Part shown: piece by piece, positions 33,035 to 44,430 of the stretch
Layout of the letters: every line of letters starts with the position of its first letter
How positions within the stretch are numbered: position 1 is the stretch's first letter
NCBI RefSeq assembly: GCF_901933205.1
Contig: NC_044572.1
Location: 73,467,465 to 73,531,464 of the forward strand
Source: Camarhynchus parvulus
Taxonomy: Eukaryota; Chordata; Aves; Passeriformes; Thraupidae
Direction of reading: 5' to 3'
Length of the DNA stretch: 64,000 nt
The notes under the pieces: generated by a model
Databases searched by the model: none
What the model was told of the DNA's origin: nothing
What the model saw: the letters and a program-made list of their open reading frames with translations, nothing else
Program-made: the position numbers and the translations under genes

Positions 33035-36000
33035 GGCGCGATGAATGGTGTCATTATTCTCCAGCTGGGAGAGGTCTTAATTTTCTGTCATTTGCTTGAG
33101 TCGATAATTTCCTCTGTTTTCTGTGACCTCATTATAAACCATAACTAACCATGACATCTTTATGCTGTGGCAAGAAGAGTAGAACAGGTCCCTCTGAAAC
33201 TAATATTGATTTTGTTCTTTATTTTCTTTCTTCAGTATAGACAGAATATCAATGTCATAATCATTATTTGGAGACATGTTAAAATGAAAGCTAATAAAAC
33301 TTGGCCCATAACTTTCTAGGAATAAAAAGCTTCTTTTTCTAGGAAGAAAAATGCCAAAAAACATTTGGCCTTTATAGATTTGCCTCTCTTGTCACAAGCA
33401 GATTTGGTTTTAGATGCTCAGAGATTCAGATGTTGAGTTCCCACATCAAAGTGCAGTAAACCTTAACTATGATCAGAATTAAGAAATTTTTTTGCAGAAA
33501 AGAATATTAATTTATCATTAAATGCATATAATATTTCTAAGATAAAACTAAAATCAGAAAAACTACAGGATGAACTGCTGATTATCCAAGAACTTAAAAG
33601 CGTGAAAAGACATCTTTCAATCCAAATGACTACTGTTAAACTGCAAACAAGTAAGAATAATTTTGTAAGACAAAAGAGGGAAGAATAAACTCCCAAACGG
33701 TCATAAAACAAATCTCCAAACACCTAAAAATAGATCAAACAAATAAAAAAGCACCTCAAAGCCGACTATCTGGTATATGCAGTTTCTGTATTTTTTCCTT
33801 TACCTTGGTCTAATATATAGCCAATATATTAGGCCTTTCTCACTACAAATAACAGTTTATAATGTATTACTTTCAGTAGGGGACATTTCAGCTGGAAAGC
33901 TAGGTGCAAATAAGGGAAAAACAGAAACAGAATATGCAATTTCTTTTTTTTTTTTTTTTTGTGTTCTCCTTGTGCAAAGTTTTTTTTAAGGACAACAAGA
34001 TTAAAGTCCATCATAAGCATGAACAGAAATTGTTTTACTTTCTCCAGAAAAGACACTTAAAATTTCCTTTCTGCTAAGGTTAGACATATGCTAATATGTC
34101 CCCTTTAAATGTGTCTATGGGATTAAATGGAAAGATGATGCAAGAAAACTTGCATTAAAAGTCTAAATTATTACGTTTCAAGTGATATAACAGTTTTCTT
34201 ACCTTTCTCTGAAAACCTAATAAAATATTATAGTTGAAGTAAACCACTATTAACCTAAAATGAACAAGGAAAAAGACTTAAAATTTAACTGTAAGCAACA
34301 GTAAATTTATCAGCAACTATTTTAAAACATTGCCCAAGAATTTTACTCTATTGTCTGCTTTACTTTTCTGAAAATTAAATATTCACACATAGAAATGTAA
34401 TTTATTTAGATAAGAGATAAACATTTGGAGTATTTTCTTCAGATGAATTCTTCATTATTTTGAAGCCAATGTTTTCCCTCTTCTGAGGAAAGAAAACCTA
34501 CTGCATCTTGCTAAGGTTCCCAAGGTCCACAGTTCTGACTGGTCAGCAGGCCACTTCACTCTTTTGCCACAGTAGGTCTCTGACTGTGAAAGTCCAGCAT
34601 TTGCCAAACATGAAGTGTGTTACTGAGCAGCACGCCCACTACATTCCCATTGCTATAGTGCTCTTTATCATTGATACATAAAATTATAAAACTGTGTCTA
34701 TTTAAGTAAAACTCTGTAACCACTGTAGTGCTTTAGGCTCAGCTGGGTCTGTTCACCAACTGTATGAATAAACAAACACAAAAGCTTTGCCAGATTGCAG
34801 CAGAAACAGTGATACAGACTGCCTTTGCCAAAGAAAGAAGCGAAAAATTTCCTAGGATCAGTTTGCAAATCCTATGACCTGCTAGTTACAAAGTATATAA
34901 ACCACAGGGTCTATTTAATGGCAGTGGTGGAAATCATGCAGATGAGATCTTTCCTTTTAAAAAGACACCCAGAAAACTATCCAAAAAACCCTGATTCAAA
35001 AACTAATGTCCTAGTGATAAGATGATGTATGTCTGACTAAGTGCAGAAATGCAGAACATACTGTAACAAAAACCACCATCAACATAAGTGTTAAAAACAG
35101 TTTTTGCAAATCCTTTCCCATTTAATTCTCAGAAATAGTAAGCACACAAAAATCCTGCAAATAGATGCAAGTATGGTTAACCAAAGAGAATTAATTGCAG
35201 ATCATCAGCGGCGCAAGATCCTTTTTTGGGGGACCATTTGCTGGGCAGCCATCAGTACAGGCTATAATATTCAGGATTTGATTTATTATGTGATTGCAAT
35301 AACTTTAAACTCTGTTCAGCAATGACAGTCAACTTATTTTTTACACAAACACAAGTTGTGACCAGTGTTTTTATTATCAAGCAATTGGTAGGTATAAAAC
35401 TATTAGATAAAGGAACTGCTTCAGTTCATGTGGTTTATTCAGTTACTTTTATGCTCTTCATTTTGACGTCAGTTAGAAGTACTGAAAGCAGCATGTCACA
35501 GTTCAGATGACAGTTAACAATTGTAAAACAGTTAAGCTGCCTCAAGCTGACTCTTTTGAGATACAGACTGTCCTTGATGTTCATGTCTGGTGGTTTGCTA
35601 CCACTGAAAAAGATGACGGATGATTTGTGGTAGCTGGCATTACAGTGCATTGAATTATTTTCTCTTGCTGTGGCTGACTCTGAAGAGCTTTATACTCTTG
35701 AAATGCTACACTGAAATGAAAGGAAACATTATTAATCATTAAAAATGCCTTGCATTTTAAGATACTTACAGAGTGGAAAACCACTGTGATTGATCAAATA
35801 ATTTACACTCAATCAACCAGTAAAAAATCTGGTGTTTTGTTTTTTTTTCTTTCTTCCTTGTGATGTGTCCATAAAAAAGCTGCAAATTCTTTGAAAACAT
35901 TTGTGAGAATCATGGATAAATATTTGCTCAAATCTGTCATAGAATAAGTCACACTATTTTGCAAGTGTTCGGTGTACACTGCTAAATAAAAATTATGCTA

Positions 36001-37523
36001 GGATCTCAGTAAATGATCACAAGCCAGGTTCTTTTTGTGCTCTTCAGCTGAAGGGATGTGTTGCTTTTAAGGGAATAGGAAACTTGGAGATATTGAGATT
36101 TTCAGTCACTGCTTCCCAAGTAATTTGTTATTTCTTTTATAATATTGCTGCTGAGATTGCTATCTCAGAATCTGAGATGAATTTAAGTTTTGTCTGATTT
36201 TGAAAAAAAACCCCCAAAACTAGACAAGAAACATGAAAGCAGAGATTTTTGAAGTTTTGAAAGAAGAATTAAAACACTCATAATAATTACAGTTTAAAGA
36301 TAATCTCTTCCATTCTGAAGCACTTATATTTGAAAATTGGACACTGTTCTATCTGAGCAGATGGAATCGTAGTGTTAAAGAAGTCTAGGACTTTTTCAGA
36401 AACACAAGGTCTTTTTATTCTCCACTGCACTTGATGCTGTGTGGAGCAGCTCTTTGTAATTACAAACTCGATCTTGAGTAGAAGTTTAAATTTGCCACTT
36501 TTCAGTTAGTGAAAATGGGCCACAACTGAAATATATCACCAAATCCAGTTGTGATTTGTCTTTGTTCAAGAGCAGTATTATATTTGTAACAAGATATTAC
36601 ACTCACTAGCTACATTCACTGTTTTGCTCTAAGGAAAGAAGAAGAGAGAGTGACCTAGATCTATGGATTGATACAATGGACAAAACATTGTTCCCTATCA
36701 GTAGGGTCCAATGTACAGAATTAGAAGCTCTAAGTCCATTGAACTACAGCACGAAGTGGGAAAATGTTCATATATCTCTTTCTATTCCCCTGAGAAAAAC
36801 AAAAATTGTCTTAAGTGGACCAGACTTCAACTAGTTGCAGTTCTATTAACATTTCAAACAAAGGATCATTAATTAAATCATTGAGAGCTTATAGGCTTCC
36901 CATAGTCTTAACACAGGAAGAAGCTTAAAGAAGGAAAACCAGAATATTACAGGATGCTTGTCTGCCTCTTTTAGACTCTGATCTAATTCCAAGAAAAGTC
37001 AGAAAGGATCCATTCTTTTCAATGTATACTGGTCTTTCCAGTTGGAAGGTAGACCTAGACAGTGGACAAAAATCTGTCAAAAAAAAATCAATAACACCAT
37101 GTATTCTCTTGCAGGAAGTGCCAACCGCAACCTGTGCTCATAGCACTATCCAGGCAGAACAAATATGTTTGTGTTAATGATTTACACAGAGCATAATAAA
37201 TACAGAAGAAGCTGCAAACAAAAAAATCATTTTATGATCCTATTCCCTAACAATGTATAGCAGGCAGTCATCTTGTACTTGATTTGCTGGATTAAGCCAT
37301 TAGTAGTTCTCAATGCTTCAAATGCAGATGTGTGTGTACATTTGTATTATCAGTCCCAAATAACATTTGTAGTTTTTTTGTGAGGGCATATGACTGATTT
37401 TATCCTACAAATGCACTTATTATTAGCTGACATTAAAAGGACTGAAGAAATCACCAAAACCAAAGTATATCTTGCACAAATTAAAAACAAATAACTAAAT
37501 TACTTATTTCAAATTGAAATTTG

Positions 37524-38257
37524 TGTTGGATTGCCAATGAAATCCCGGCTAGGTAGGCAGCACACACCCAGCAGACCTCGGCAGGGAGCAGCGGCTCTGG
37601 TGCAGAGGCAGGCTCCGAGAGACCGCTGCCTGACACTGTGACTGCACACGGCAGCGCTGTGAAGCGTCACAGCCTCGACCCTCGGGCGGAGGGAGAACAC
37701 GGCCGGCCAACGAAGCTGACGGACGAGAGGGAAGCGAGCAGACACTCTCTGGTGCAGAAGTTGGGAGGTTTATTCCAACGGGAGAGCGACAACGACTGCA
37801 GAAAGCCGACAGCATCTGCCGAAGATCGCTGGGCGCAGCCAGCTAATAACGGGAGAAGGTGCAGTGAAAGGGAACAGCTACCATTGCCTAAGCAGCCTGA
37901 AGAACACAGCATGGGACCAATAACGATACAAAGTAGGAGGAACCAAGGAGGGGCTGTGGCCACCGCTCCAATCACCCTCCAGCTCGGAGAGAACTCTCTG
38001 GAACTTGGGCTGGATTGGAGGGTGACAGGCGAGCCACATGGGGAGGAGAACAACTTGATGAACATAGCTATAGTGAACTGGGATTGGGAGGTGCGAAGTG
38101 AGAGAGCAAACTGACAGTGAGCAGCTTGGGCACCCGGGGAGGGAAAACCTGGGGAGAACCATTCTGAAATTTAGGGGGCTGGGATAAACCAAATAACATC
38201 GCATAGAACCGGACTTATACAATAGAAATCTGAAATAAAACAACACGCCACAACACA
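37524..38257 (-). mobile_element. CpG-rich solo LTR, antisense, 734 bp, TTTG target duplication
   Basis: A sharply GC- and CpG-rich block in AT-rich DNA. It starts TGTTGGATTGCC and ends GCCACAACACA, with TTTG at 37520-37523 and again at 38258-38261, a perfect 4-bp duplication. In minus orientation it has CCAAT boxes (plus-strand ATTGG near 38006 and 38083) and AATAAA at 37774-37769. Four-bp duplications are typical of gammaretrovirus-like (class I) elements, so ERV1 affinity is my inference; I do not recognise the family. Abundant CpGs suggest a young insertion. No internal sequence remains. Confidence 0.75.
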
Positions 38258-38261
38258 TTTG

Positions 38262-38869
38262 AGTATGCATTTCTCCAGTTTTATAGAACCATCTAGAAAA
38301 CATTTTGTGTAGTCTTAACAAAATAGGATACCAAATGCCAAGACAAAATTGAATTATTGGTTTTAAAATATCATTAAAATTCAATTCTTGAACATCATGA
38401 TTACACAGTGGCAGGGAGACAGGTGGATGGCAAATACAGAAACTTATAGCTCAATATACCTTGTCATGTAATTGCAAAGTCACAGGAGAAGAAAGAATAG
38501 TTTTTAAGGAATTAAGGAATTATACCAGATGTTGCTTCAATGTAGGATTTCTCTGCATACTGAAGTACAGTATCCTTTGGGATATTTGTTAAGGTCGTTG
38601 GTCAATTCCTAAAGCATGGATTTAAAGAATAGTGGGAGGATTAGGAGTACTTTTCCTCAGAAATACAAATTCCTTTTTCTGAATTCATTTGTGCTTTTTT
38701 TTTTTTTGCTTCTCAGTCTTAAGCCCTGAATTTGAGCTTCTTAAGATGTTTTTTAGCTTAACACTTATGCTACTATATAGGACTCTCTGTTCCTTTATGT
38801 CATCCAGTATGAAAACTAATCATACGGGAAAGGAATCTGGAGAAGGACAAGAGAAGTTGTTATTTATTG
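38262..38869. other. AT-rich spacer between two solo LTRs
   Basis: About 600 bp of unique-looking AT-rich sequence with a T run at 38697-38708. No gene recognised. Confidence 0.5.
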
Positions 38870-38875
38870 GGCAGG

Positions 38876-39559
38876 TGTAGGAGCGACAGGGGGTCTGTAA
38901 GGTCGGGACAGATGGAGACGAGAGATCTCTGAAGCCAGGTTGTGGACTTGCGGTTTATTGCAAAGGGCGTGGGTGCAGGGCCCTGCTAGGAGCTGCCAGC
39001 CGCAGCTCAGAGCAGGCCCGAGAGGAGAGAGGGGTAGAGAGGGTAAGAGCGTGAAAGCATGAGTGTAAAAGGGGTAAGAGCTAAGAGCTAAGTAAGTAAG
39101 AACTAAAAGCTAAGAGCTGAGAGAGTAAGTAAGTAAGTAAAAGCTAAGAGAGCGAAGTTCCCATTACAATACATTAAATCATCTTCTGTGTTGAATATTC
39201 TGATTCTCACTAGCCAATCTAGTACAAGATACAAATCCTACAGCATTTCCATACAGCCTATGAGAATCACTGCATTACCATACTATGCTACGTTTTAAAC
39301 CCTAAAAACTACTCTTTGGACACCTTCTGCCGAGCTGGCAAGGTCTGCTCTGACCCTTGGACTTGTGTACAAGCAGAGAGAATTGTTTCATCAAAAGGGG
39401 ATTACCTTCTTTGGCTACACCATTGTTTTCCCTTTGTTCAGTAACTAAGGGATCTCAAAGGTCGCTTTCATGTCAATCTCACTTATAGTTTCTATATTCT
39501 CAAGATCTTTTGCCAAGCAATCATATTTATAAGGCTTTCCTGTTTCATCCTCCCCAACA
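38876..39559 (-). mobile_element. ERVK-type solo LTR, antisense, 684 bp, perfect 6-bp target duplication
   Basis: Starts TGTAGGAGCGACAGG and ends CCTCCCCAACA, flanked by GGCAGG at 38870-38875 and 39560-39565. Six-bp duplications are characteristic of class II (ERVK) integrases. AATAAA lies at 38959-38954 on the minus strand, in CTTGCGGTTTATTGCA. Near the U5 side of the middle it has runs of AAGAGCTA and GTAAGTAA units (39060-39150). I recognise the sequence from memory as a songbird ERVK LTR. It is not obviously the same family as the provirus LTR at 4268-5027. Confidence 0.85.
39060..39150. repeat. AAGAGCTA / TAAG short repeats inside the ERVK LTR
   Basis: Interleaved AAGAGCTA and AAGTAAGTAAG units over about 90 bp. 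These probably vary in number among copies of this LTR. Confidence 0.75.
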
Positions 39560-41860
39560 GGCAGGCTCATTACGTAGTGAGTATTTTCCACTGAAGGACG
39601 AAAAAACTAGACGAGCCAATGCTTCTGAGAGAAACACCAGATGCCTCCTCAAATTCTTTTATATATATTGACCGAGCTGACAGGACTCACAGAGTAATCT
39701 ACAAGCTGGATGTAGATTTCTCACACAGGGACTGCCTTTTTTTTTTCCCTTTTCAGTAAGTTGAACTAATATACTTAAAATCATCAGCAATATTTCCCAT
39801 TGTCAACATGGAAGGCACCAAAATGCACCAGATTTACCCAAGATACCTCATTTGTATTTTAAATAAATGTTCCAGTTTCCACTAAATTTTCCCAAGAGAA
39901 TAAAATAAAACCAAAAAATTTTAAAAATAGTGCTAAACAATAGACTACTACTCTATTGGAACACGTTTCTTTTGTGTCTGTTATAGATTAAAAAAAATAT
40001 ATGTATTTCTGGGATACATATATATTTTTAGCATAATAAAATAGTTTTACATGACTTGACTATACACAAACTTCTGAGAGAACACTGTCTCTTTTAGAAA
40101 TCACTATTCACTCAATTTCACAGATGTGAATCAATATATCTCCTGAATATCCTTGTACAAAAAATATTCATCTATAGTGATAAAAATAACATTTAGGTTG
40201 TAGATGCTAATAAATGGTATGCTTTTAATGGCAAAGTGTATCAGTAGAATTATGTTATTTGATTAGCAGTGCTTATATCCTCTTTTGTGGAGTTACCTAC
40301 TTTAATATATAAGGTGGTTTAAAATTTTTAAGTGGATACATAGGGTTTAATTGTATGTGGAATCTTCTAAATAAAAATAAATTCACTTCCAAAGGATTTA
40401 GTTTTTACAATCCAATTAATTCTGATAGAAATCAGCTGTGCTAGGGACATCTGAAAACTTGGATTTGTTTTTCCTTTTTATTCAAGTATTTTAAAATAAA
40501 TTGACAATAATCCACAATACTTTTTCAGTGTTCATAAACAAGTCACCTTCTTCTCACCTATTCTTGTCTAGTGACAAAATTGCTATAGTGTGTGCATCAA
40601 CACAATGAAGGAGTACCAGAGGAAGAAATTGGTCTGTAAATCTCATTAATTTGGTGATTAGCACAAAGAGAAATTATCCACATGCTGAAGCACAACATTA
40701 TTGTCTTACAGAAGGATGGGAAGGGTGAGCTGCTGTTTGGTATGCAGTATGTTAAATCTATTTCAGTAAACCAAGTGTGCAACATTACTCAAAATTTCTT
40801 TGTGGAAAAGAGCTACAGTATGCTGACATTAATCAGCTTTTATCGTGTTCACCTCACAGACATTGACACATAAAGAATCTCTTTGTTATTTAAAAATAAT
40901 AATAAAAGTTATTATTCCAGCGATAAGCTCAAGTTCTTTCTTGCAAAATATAATTTGAAATGGGCATATATTTATGGTGTCAGAAAAATATCAGTAAGTC
41001 CAGTAGTCACCTCCTTTGTATTGTTTCTAGAGCATTTATTAGAAAAGAGTACGAGTGTTAGAGGCATGAATCCTTGAAAATACAACTTAAATCAAAATAG
41101 AGACGTGAAGTCTAAATTGCCAGTATTTTGATACTGGTTTTAAAATATCCTTAAAGGGTTTTTGTCTTATGTTTTGTTTATTTAAACTTCTGCAATTTCA
41201 AAGACCCTTGAGCCAATGTTCCAAGGAATACATAAACCTCAGTAAAATGTTTCCTGCAGTGCTGTACAGCTAATTGTCGGTGGTCAAGGAAGAGTATTTG
41301 GCTGGTCTATGCACAAGATGTCAACAGAGCTGTTCTTAAACCTATTATTTTTGTAACTGAGTAAGAAGATGAGAATGTATTAAGAAAATAAGAAGGCTTA
41401 TGGGCAAAAGCCAACAGTAGCGATTGCCAAATTTTTCCTAGTTGCTATACCAGCAGAAATAGGCCACAACTTCAGCCCAAGTACTGGACAGAACCTGATA
41501 CAGATTTCTTCTTGGGGTGAGTGAGGCAGAGCAGCCTGGCATCTAAATCTTCAGATAGCAACTCATCAGGCATTCTAGGAGCAGACAACTCCACTGGGAA
41601 TGACTGCTACAGTTGTTAAAGCCAAAACTCCCAGATAGCCATAGAAGCCCAGGGAAATCATGGCAGTGGTATTTTAATTTGTGGTGGCAATGCCCTTGTC
41701 CAAGTCGCAGTGGCTACAGCCATGGGTTACCTGTAGGGAAGTACCATGGAAACATGTGTCAGCCAAGGAAACAGCTGCACCAACATGGTAGCAGGATACA
41801 AGGTAGAGCTCTGACAGCTACCAAAGTTTTGACATGTACGATGTTCAGGCAATGGAGTAC

Positions 41861-41956
41861 TGAGTACGCAGAAAATACAGTTATGCTTCACTTCTTAGCA
41901 CCCACTGCTGAGTACGCAGAAAATACAGTTATGCTTCACTTCTTAGCACCCACTGC
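41861..41956. repeat. 48-bp perfect tandem duplication
   Basis: Two adjacent identical 48-bp units, each starting TGAGTACGCAGAAAATACAG and ending CTTAGCACCCACTGC. The unit is a multiple of three, so any frame across it is kept. Identity suggests a recent replication-slippage event, or an assembly artefact. Confidence 0.95.
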
Positions 41957-42752
41957 AGTGGTAATAGCAACAGCTTGACTGTGGATCTGACAAAGTTGCA
42001 AGACTTGCTCACTGTTACATGGTTTTTAAAAGATAACTGTCCACTTACTAATGATCATAAAGGGTGTTTGAGTGTTGGGGTTGATATAAAGCAGATCCAA
42101 TGTCAATGAGCTGTGGCCACCACCAAGAATTTGAGGAAAAGAAGTGTGTCTGGTGAAGAATTTCTAGATATTTCAGACTGTATGTGGAAAAGTACTTATA
42201 GTATGCTTCTGTAAGAAACCTGATTTAAACAGGAAGGTGGAAGTGTTTGAGACTGCAAATTAATTACAGCAATACACAAATAAGAAGCTGAGAATCTTCC
42301 TTCTAATGCTAATACCTAAGAATAAATACCTGAAGAAATATTCTTACATGAAAGCTTTTTGTATTCCCTTTCTTCCCACTTTCTTCACACTAAACATGTC
42401 TATGGTTTGCTTGCAAACTACAACATTAAATCTACATTCATATGTTACTAGGGAAATGCCTTTGTTTTAATATGGAAGATTTTAATTCCCACAGAGAGAA
42501 ATTCTTTAAGAATTAGGCAATGTGCTATGCCAGCATAGGTAATGACACTGATAGCAAAGTTGATGGACTTCAGGAAGAGTGCTTCAAGAAACACGATTCC
42601 CTGTGGAACACAAATTTTTAAAGGACAGAAGTGAAACACTTCTTATTTTTAGGACCAATAATTTGTTCTTAGTTCTGTCTGGGTTTTGTCAATCTAAGAG
42701 ATTAAACTGTCTAATTACTACAGAAAAAGCTTAATTAACCATACAACTAATT

Positions 42753-42840
42753 TTGGTTGGTTGGTTGGTTGGTTTGTTTGTTGGTTGATTGGTTGGCTGG
42801 TTGGTTGTTGGTGGGTTGGTTAGATTTGGTTTTGGTTTTG
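42753..42840 (+). repeat. imperfect (TTGG)n repeat
   Basis: Five perfect TTGG units, then interrupted TTGG/TTTG/TGGC units to about 42840. Same motif and strand as 47619-47672. Confidence 0.9.
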
Positions 42841-44124
42841 GCTTTTGCCAGACTACACATCCCATCACCAATGATTTCAAGGCAATGTTCACATGAGTAT
42901 GGAAATTTAAATTATATAAATGTTAATTAGGATGGAGGTATGATTTGCTTGGAGTATCTTCTCTCTCAAAAGAGTACCCGAAAGCTTGAGAACAGCTAGG
43001 GCTGTGGTTCAGGTGAAACCCTTTTCTAACAGCAGAAAGTAAGGTGTAGAAAAAGGGATAGAAGTCAATACAAGTGAGATGATGGTCTTCTAGTTTTGGA
43101 TGTTTCTTTCAATTTCCAGGTTCCCATTGGATAACACCATTACCCACAGCATAAGGAAGCTGACGCAGGTGCCAATCTCATGGAATTCCCTAAATTACTG
43201 AGGTATTACTGGTACATCCAACTTCAGAACAGACACAGTATTTCAGTCAGTGTTTCTAACAATTTTGACTACAAAACATTGGTCTTCATCAATAGCAGGT
43301 GCTGAGGACAGGAGAGAAGGCATTGTTTTGCAACTGCATGCAATCTTAATGTGCCCATATATTGAGTTTTGTCTCTGTATCTCAGGATTCTGCATTTACT
43401 TATGAAAATCAACAGTACCAGTGGTCAACATAGAGTGTACCTGTGTTTAAGAGTGAATGTTAAATAATGCCAATACCTCAGTATAGGAGAAAAGAACTTA
43501 TACTAATTTTGTGTGTAAAGTTAAGTCATAAATTGTTTCCTACTTAAGACAAATTTTGGAAGATTGTTAATTGATTTTATCAGAAACAGGAATTCAGGCA
43601 TCTCTTTAGCTACAGGTTGAAATGAAAAAAAAAAAAAAAAAATTAAATAATCAAGAAAAGTGCATTATAAAATGGATAAACCACAACCAGTTCAACAACT
43701 ATTAGGTTTATTCTAAAAAATTGTTTATTTTTAGTAGTATTTAATGAGATCTTACAACTTAGTGTTTTCATCCACTTATCTCTTCCTAGAGATTTATGCC
43801 TCCTCAGCTATAGCCTGAGCACATGAACATTTCAACTGGAATTTGGTATACATGAGAGGTGAGAGCTTGAGAGAGAAAATTACAAGTATAGCAGAAATAA
43901 AAACTGGTCAGGTCAATCATATGCAGCAACCTTCCAAACATGGTGGAATAAAAAACTTTTTTAGATAAAATTTTAGGAGTACTATTATTGTGTCTGAACA
44001 GTTGAACAGAAAACCAGCATCAATCTCCAGTGCAGGAATATGGGCCCTCTTTGCAAAAAAAAAAAAAAAAAAGACATCTAATAAATTTTACCTGTCCATC
44101 AACTGCTCAGCTGAATGTCAGAGA

Positions 44125-44430
44125 ATTTCCAGTAAGTCCATATCTCCCTTGTACTGGGAAGCCCAGGCCCAGTATTCCAGATGCGTATTACCAGGGATGA
44201 GCAGAGGGGAAGGAACACATCCCTTGGCCTGCTGACAACAATCCTCCCTGTGCAGACTGGGATGTGGTTGTTTTTCTTTGCTACAAGCATGCATTGCTTG
44301 TTAATGCTAGTTTGGAATCTAATAGGAGCCTCAGGTCTCTCTCTGCCCAGGTGATTTCCAGATGGCTGTCCCTCATGCTTACTGGTGCCTAGGTTATTCT
44401 TCCTCAGATTAGGAGGATGGTGAAATGGAT
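44125..44430 (-). mobile_element. CR1 LINE fragment, antisense, lacking the tail
   Basis: Antisense CR1 sequence: CATATCTCCCTTGTACTGGG, CAGTATTCCAGATGCGTATT, CAGGGATGAGCAGAGGGGAA, CTTGGCCTGCTGACAACA, and later CAGGTCTCTCTCTGCCCAGG. This is an internal part of a CR1 copy; the 3' end and tail are missing, so it is an old fragment truncated on both sides. Confidence 0.75.

Larger units (their letters stand above)
29887..37519. other. AT-rich intergenic or intronic sequence
   Basis: About 7.6 kb without a recognised gene. Contains a 25-bp tandem pair at 31568-31617, TA repeats at 32416-32456, T runs at 33016-33034 and 33944-33960, and a slightly GC-richer patch at 31010-31150 that I cannot assign. 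Frames up to 134 codons (30759-31163 plus) have no recognisable domain. Confidence 0.45.
39566..44124. other. AT-rich intergenic or intronic sequence
   Basis: About 4.5 kb with no recognised gene. It contains the 48-bp tandem duplication at 41861-41956, the GGTT-rich repeat at 42753-42840, and A runs at 43625-43642 and 44055-44072. A 121-codon frame at 41613-41978 spans the duplication; its product is not recognised. Confidence 0.45.

Noticed and set aside
41861..41956. Possible CRISPR-like direct repeats
   Set aside because: Two adjacent identical units without spacers in a vertebrate genome are a tandem duplication.
41613..41978. 121-codon plus-strand frame containing the 48-bp duplication
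   Set aside because: No recognised domain and no promoter or splice evidence; the duplication lengthens the frame artificially.
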